Assembly (NCBI RefSeq): GCF_017873965.1
Contig: NZ_JAGGKT010000016.1
Coordinates: 1 to 64,000, forward strand
Reading direction: 5' to 3'
Source: Ammoniphilus resinae
GTDB lineage: Bacteria > Bacillota > Bacilli > Aneurinibacillales > RAOX-1
DNA length: 64,000 nt
Below, in pieces: positions 63,365 through 64,000 of this stretch (the stretch's first letter is position 1; every line of letters begins with the position of its first letter). Under the pieces are notes generated by a model. The model saw nothing but the letters and a program-made list of their open reading frames with translations, was not told the DNA's origin and searched no databases. The translations under genes and the position numbers were made by a program.

Positions 63365-64000
63365 ATGCCAAACAAAGAAATGCTGTTCATTCCTGGCCCC
63401 ACCCCTGTTATTGATGAAATCTACGATGCCTTGTCAAGTGAAACCTGGGCACATACAGATCCACGTTTTGTTCGTATTTTTTCAGAAGCGATTCAAAAGA
63501 CAAAAGACCTTTTTCAGACCGATGGAGAGGTATTTATTATTGCTGGTTCCGGGACATTGGCTATGGAGATGGCGATAGTAAATGTTGTTGCACCCGGTGA
63601 GAAGCTGTTGGTGGTGAGCCAAGGCTATTTCGGGGACCGATTTATTGATTTAGGAAGAGCTTTCGGAATGGAAGTGGAAGCGCTTCAAGCAGAATGGGGA
63701 AAGCAAATCGATCCCGAACAGGTTAGGCAGAAGCTAGCCGAGGGCGGATTTAAAGCCGTTACGGTGACACATGTCGATACATCGACGGGAGTGGCGGCAG
63801 ACCTGGAAGCATTAGTGCCTGTTGTGAAAGAGGCGGGTGCTCTTTTTATCCTTGACGGTGTTTGTGCAGCAGCAGGTGTAGAAGAGAACATGTGTAAAGG
63901 GTATGGCAATGGTGGTGCCAAAATCGATATCGTTTTGACCGGTTCACAAAAAGCCATTGGTGTACCGCCGGGATTAGGAATTGTCGCTTTTAACAGGTCG
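63365..64000 (+). CDS. Class V aminotransferase (alanine-glyoxylate type), truncated by window end
   Basis: The first 212 residues are present; the frame runs open to the last base. The ATG follows AGGAGAAGG. Fold-type I class V features are FIPGPTPV, WAHTDPRF, IIAGSGTLAMEMA and the PLP lysine in LTGSQKAIGVPPG. The pattern fits serine-pyruvate or alanine-glyoxylate aminotransferases, including PucG-type (S)-ureidoglycine-glyoxylate enzymes. The DGVCAAAGVE segment has Gly-Val in place of the common aspartate-valine. The downstream context is not visible. Confidence 0.85.
   Translation, partial: MPNKEMLFIPGPTPVIDEIYDALSSETWAHTDPRFVRIFSEAIQKTKDLFQTDGEVFIIAGSGTLAMEMAIVNVVAPGEKLLVVSQGYFGDRFIDLGRAFGMEVEALQAEWGKQIDPEQVRQKLAEGGFKAVTVTHVDTSTGVAADLEALVPVVKEAGALFILDGVCAAAGVEENMCKGYGNGGAKIDIVLTGSQKAIGVPPGLGIVAFNRS

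Overview
The window looks like chromosomal DNA of an aerobic, probably spore-forming low-GC Firmicute of the order Bacillales (Paenibacillaceae/Bacillaceae type). The reasons are strong AGGAGG-type ribosome binding sites, frequent TTG and GTG starts, a KinB/KinE-like 5TM-PAS histidine kinase, a YerA-type adenine deaminase, YkuD and CAP/YkwD-like proteins, an S-box (SAM-I) riboswitch and Gram-positive lipoproteins. No species can be named from the sequence alone. There is no prophage, CRISPR array or large island; the only transposase is one IS1595-type gene.

Layout. 1-7.4 kb: IS-end-like repeats, a DUF2087/GIY-YIG regulator-like protein, MATE and MFS exporters and two SDR oxidoreductases. 7.5-13.4 kb: a membrane EAL phosphodiesterase, a LacI regulator next to a GH88 unsaturated glucuronyl hydrolase with a perfect palindromic operator between them, and a Cys/Met-metabolism PLP enzyme. 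13.7-17.3 kb: an ECF sigma/anti-sigma/exported protein cluster, divergent from a copper-amine-oxidase-like stalk-domain protein that has a typical ECF promoter. 17.4-24.2 kb: a chemoreceptor, the transposase, an Na+:alanine symporter with an apparent CTG start, and an exported amidase. 24.4-32.8 kb: an acyl-CoA ligase/thiolase/3-hydroxyacyl-CoA dehydrogenase operon, facing a TAXI-TRAP transporter and a class III aminotransferase. 33-49.4 kb: an RpiR regulator, a PfpI protein, a sporulation-type kinase, an NCS1 permease, CapA-like and HD-GYP proteins, a thioesterase, a CAP protein, a beta-propeller protein, tRNA-Leu(CAG), a PilZ protein and a crotonase behind an S-box. 49.9-64 kb: IclR-glpK, L,D-transpeptidase, adenine deaminase, Cu/Zn-SOD, O-antigen ligase, a lipoprotein, a PIN/RHH pair, a PhoPR-like two-component system with an 11-bp phased box array, a phosphodiester glycosidase and a truncated class V aminotransferase.

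The most unusual content is intergenic. Four tandem arrays (5.1, 38.8, 39.3 and 52.9 kb) have unrelated sequences but all have exactly a 52-bp period, resolvable as a 45-nt palindromic unit plus a 7-nt linker. The two clearest have 10-bp arms around a 25-nt loop. A fifth, looser cluster (13.4 kb) and solo or junction copies (6.46, 47.47 and 52.85 kb) share the geometry. Most lie at 3' ends of genes, often between convergent genes. Regulatory signals worth attention are the S-box in front of an ECHDC3-like crotonase, the pho-box-like array at 59.04-59.10 kb, the ECF promoter at 16.11 kb and the LacI operator at 10.87 kb. Cyclic-di-GMP functions recur (EAL, HD-GYP, PilZ).
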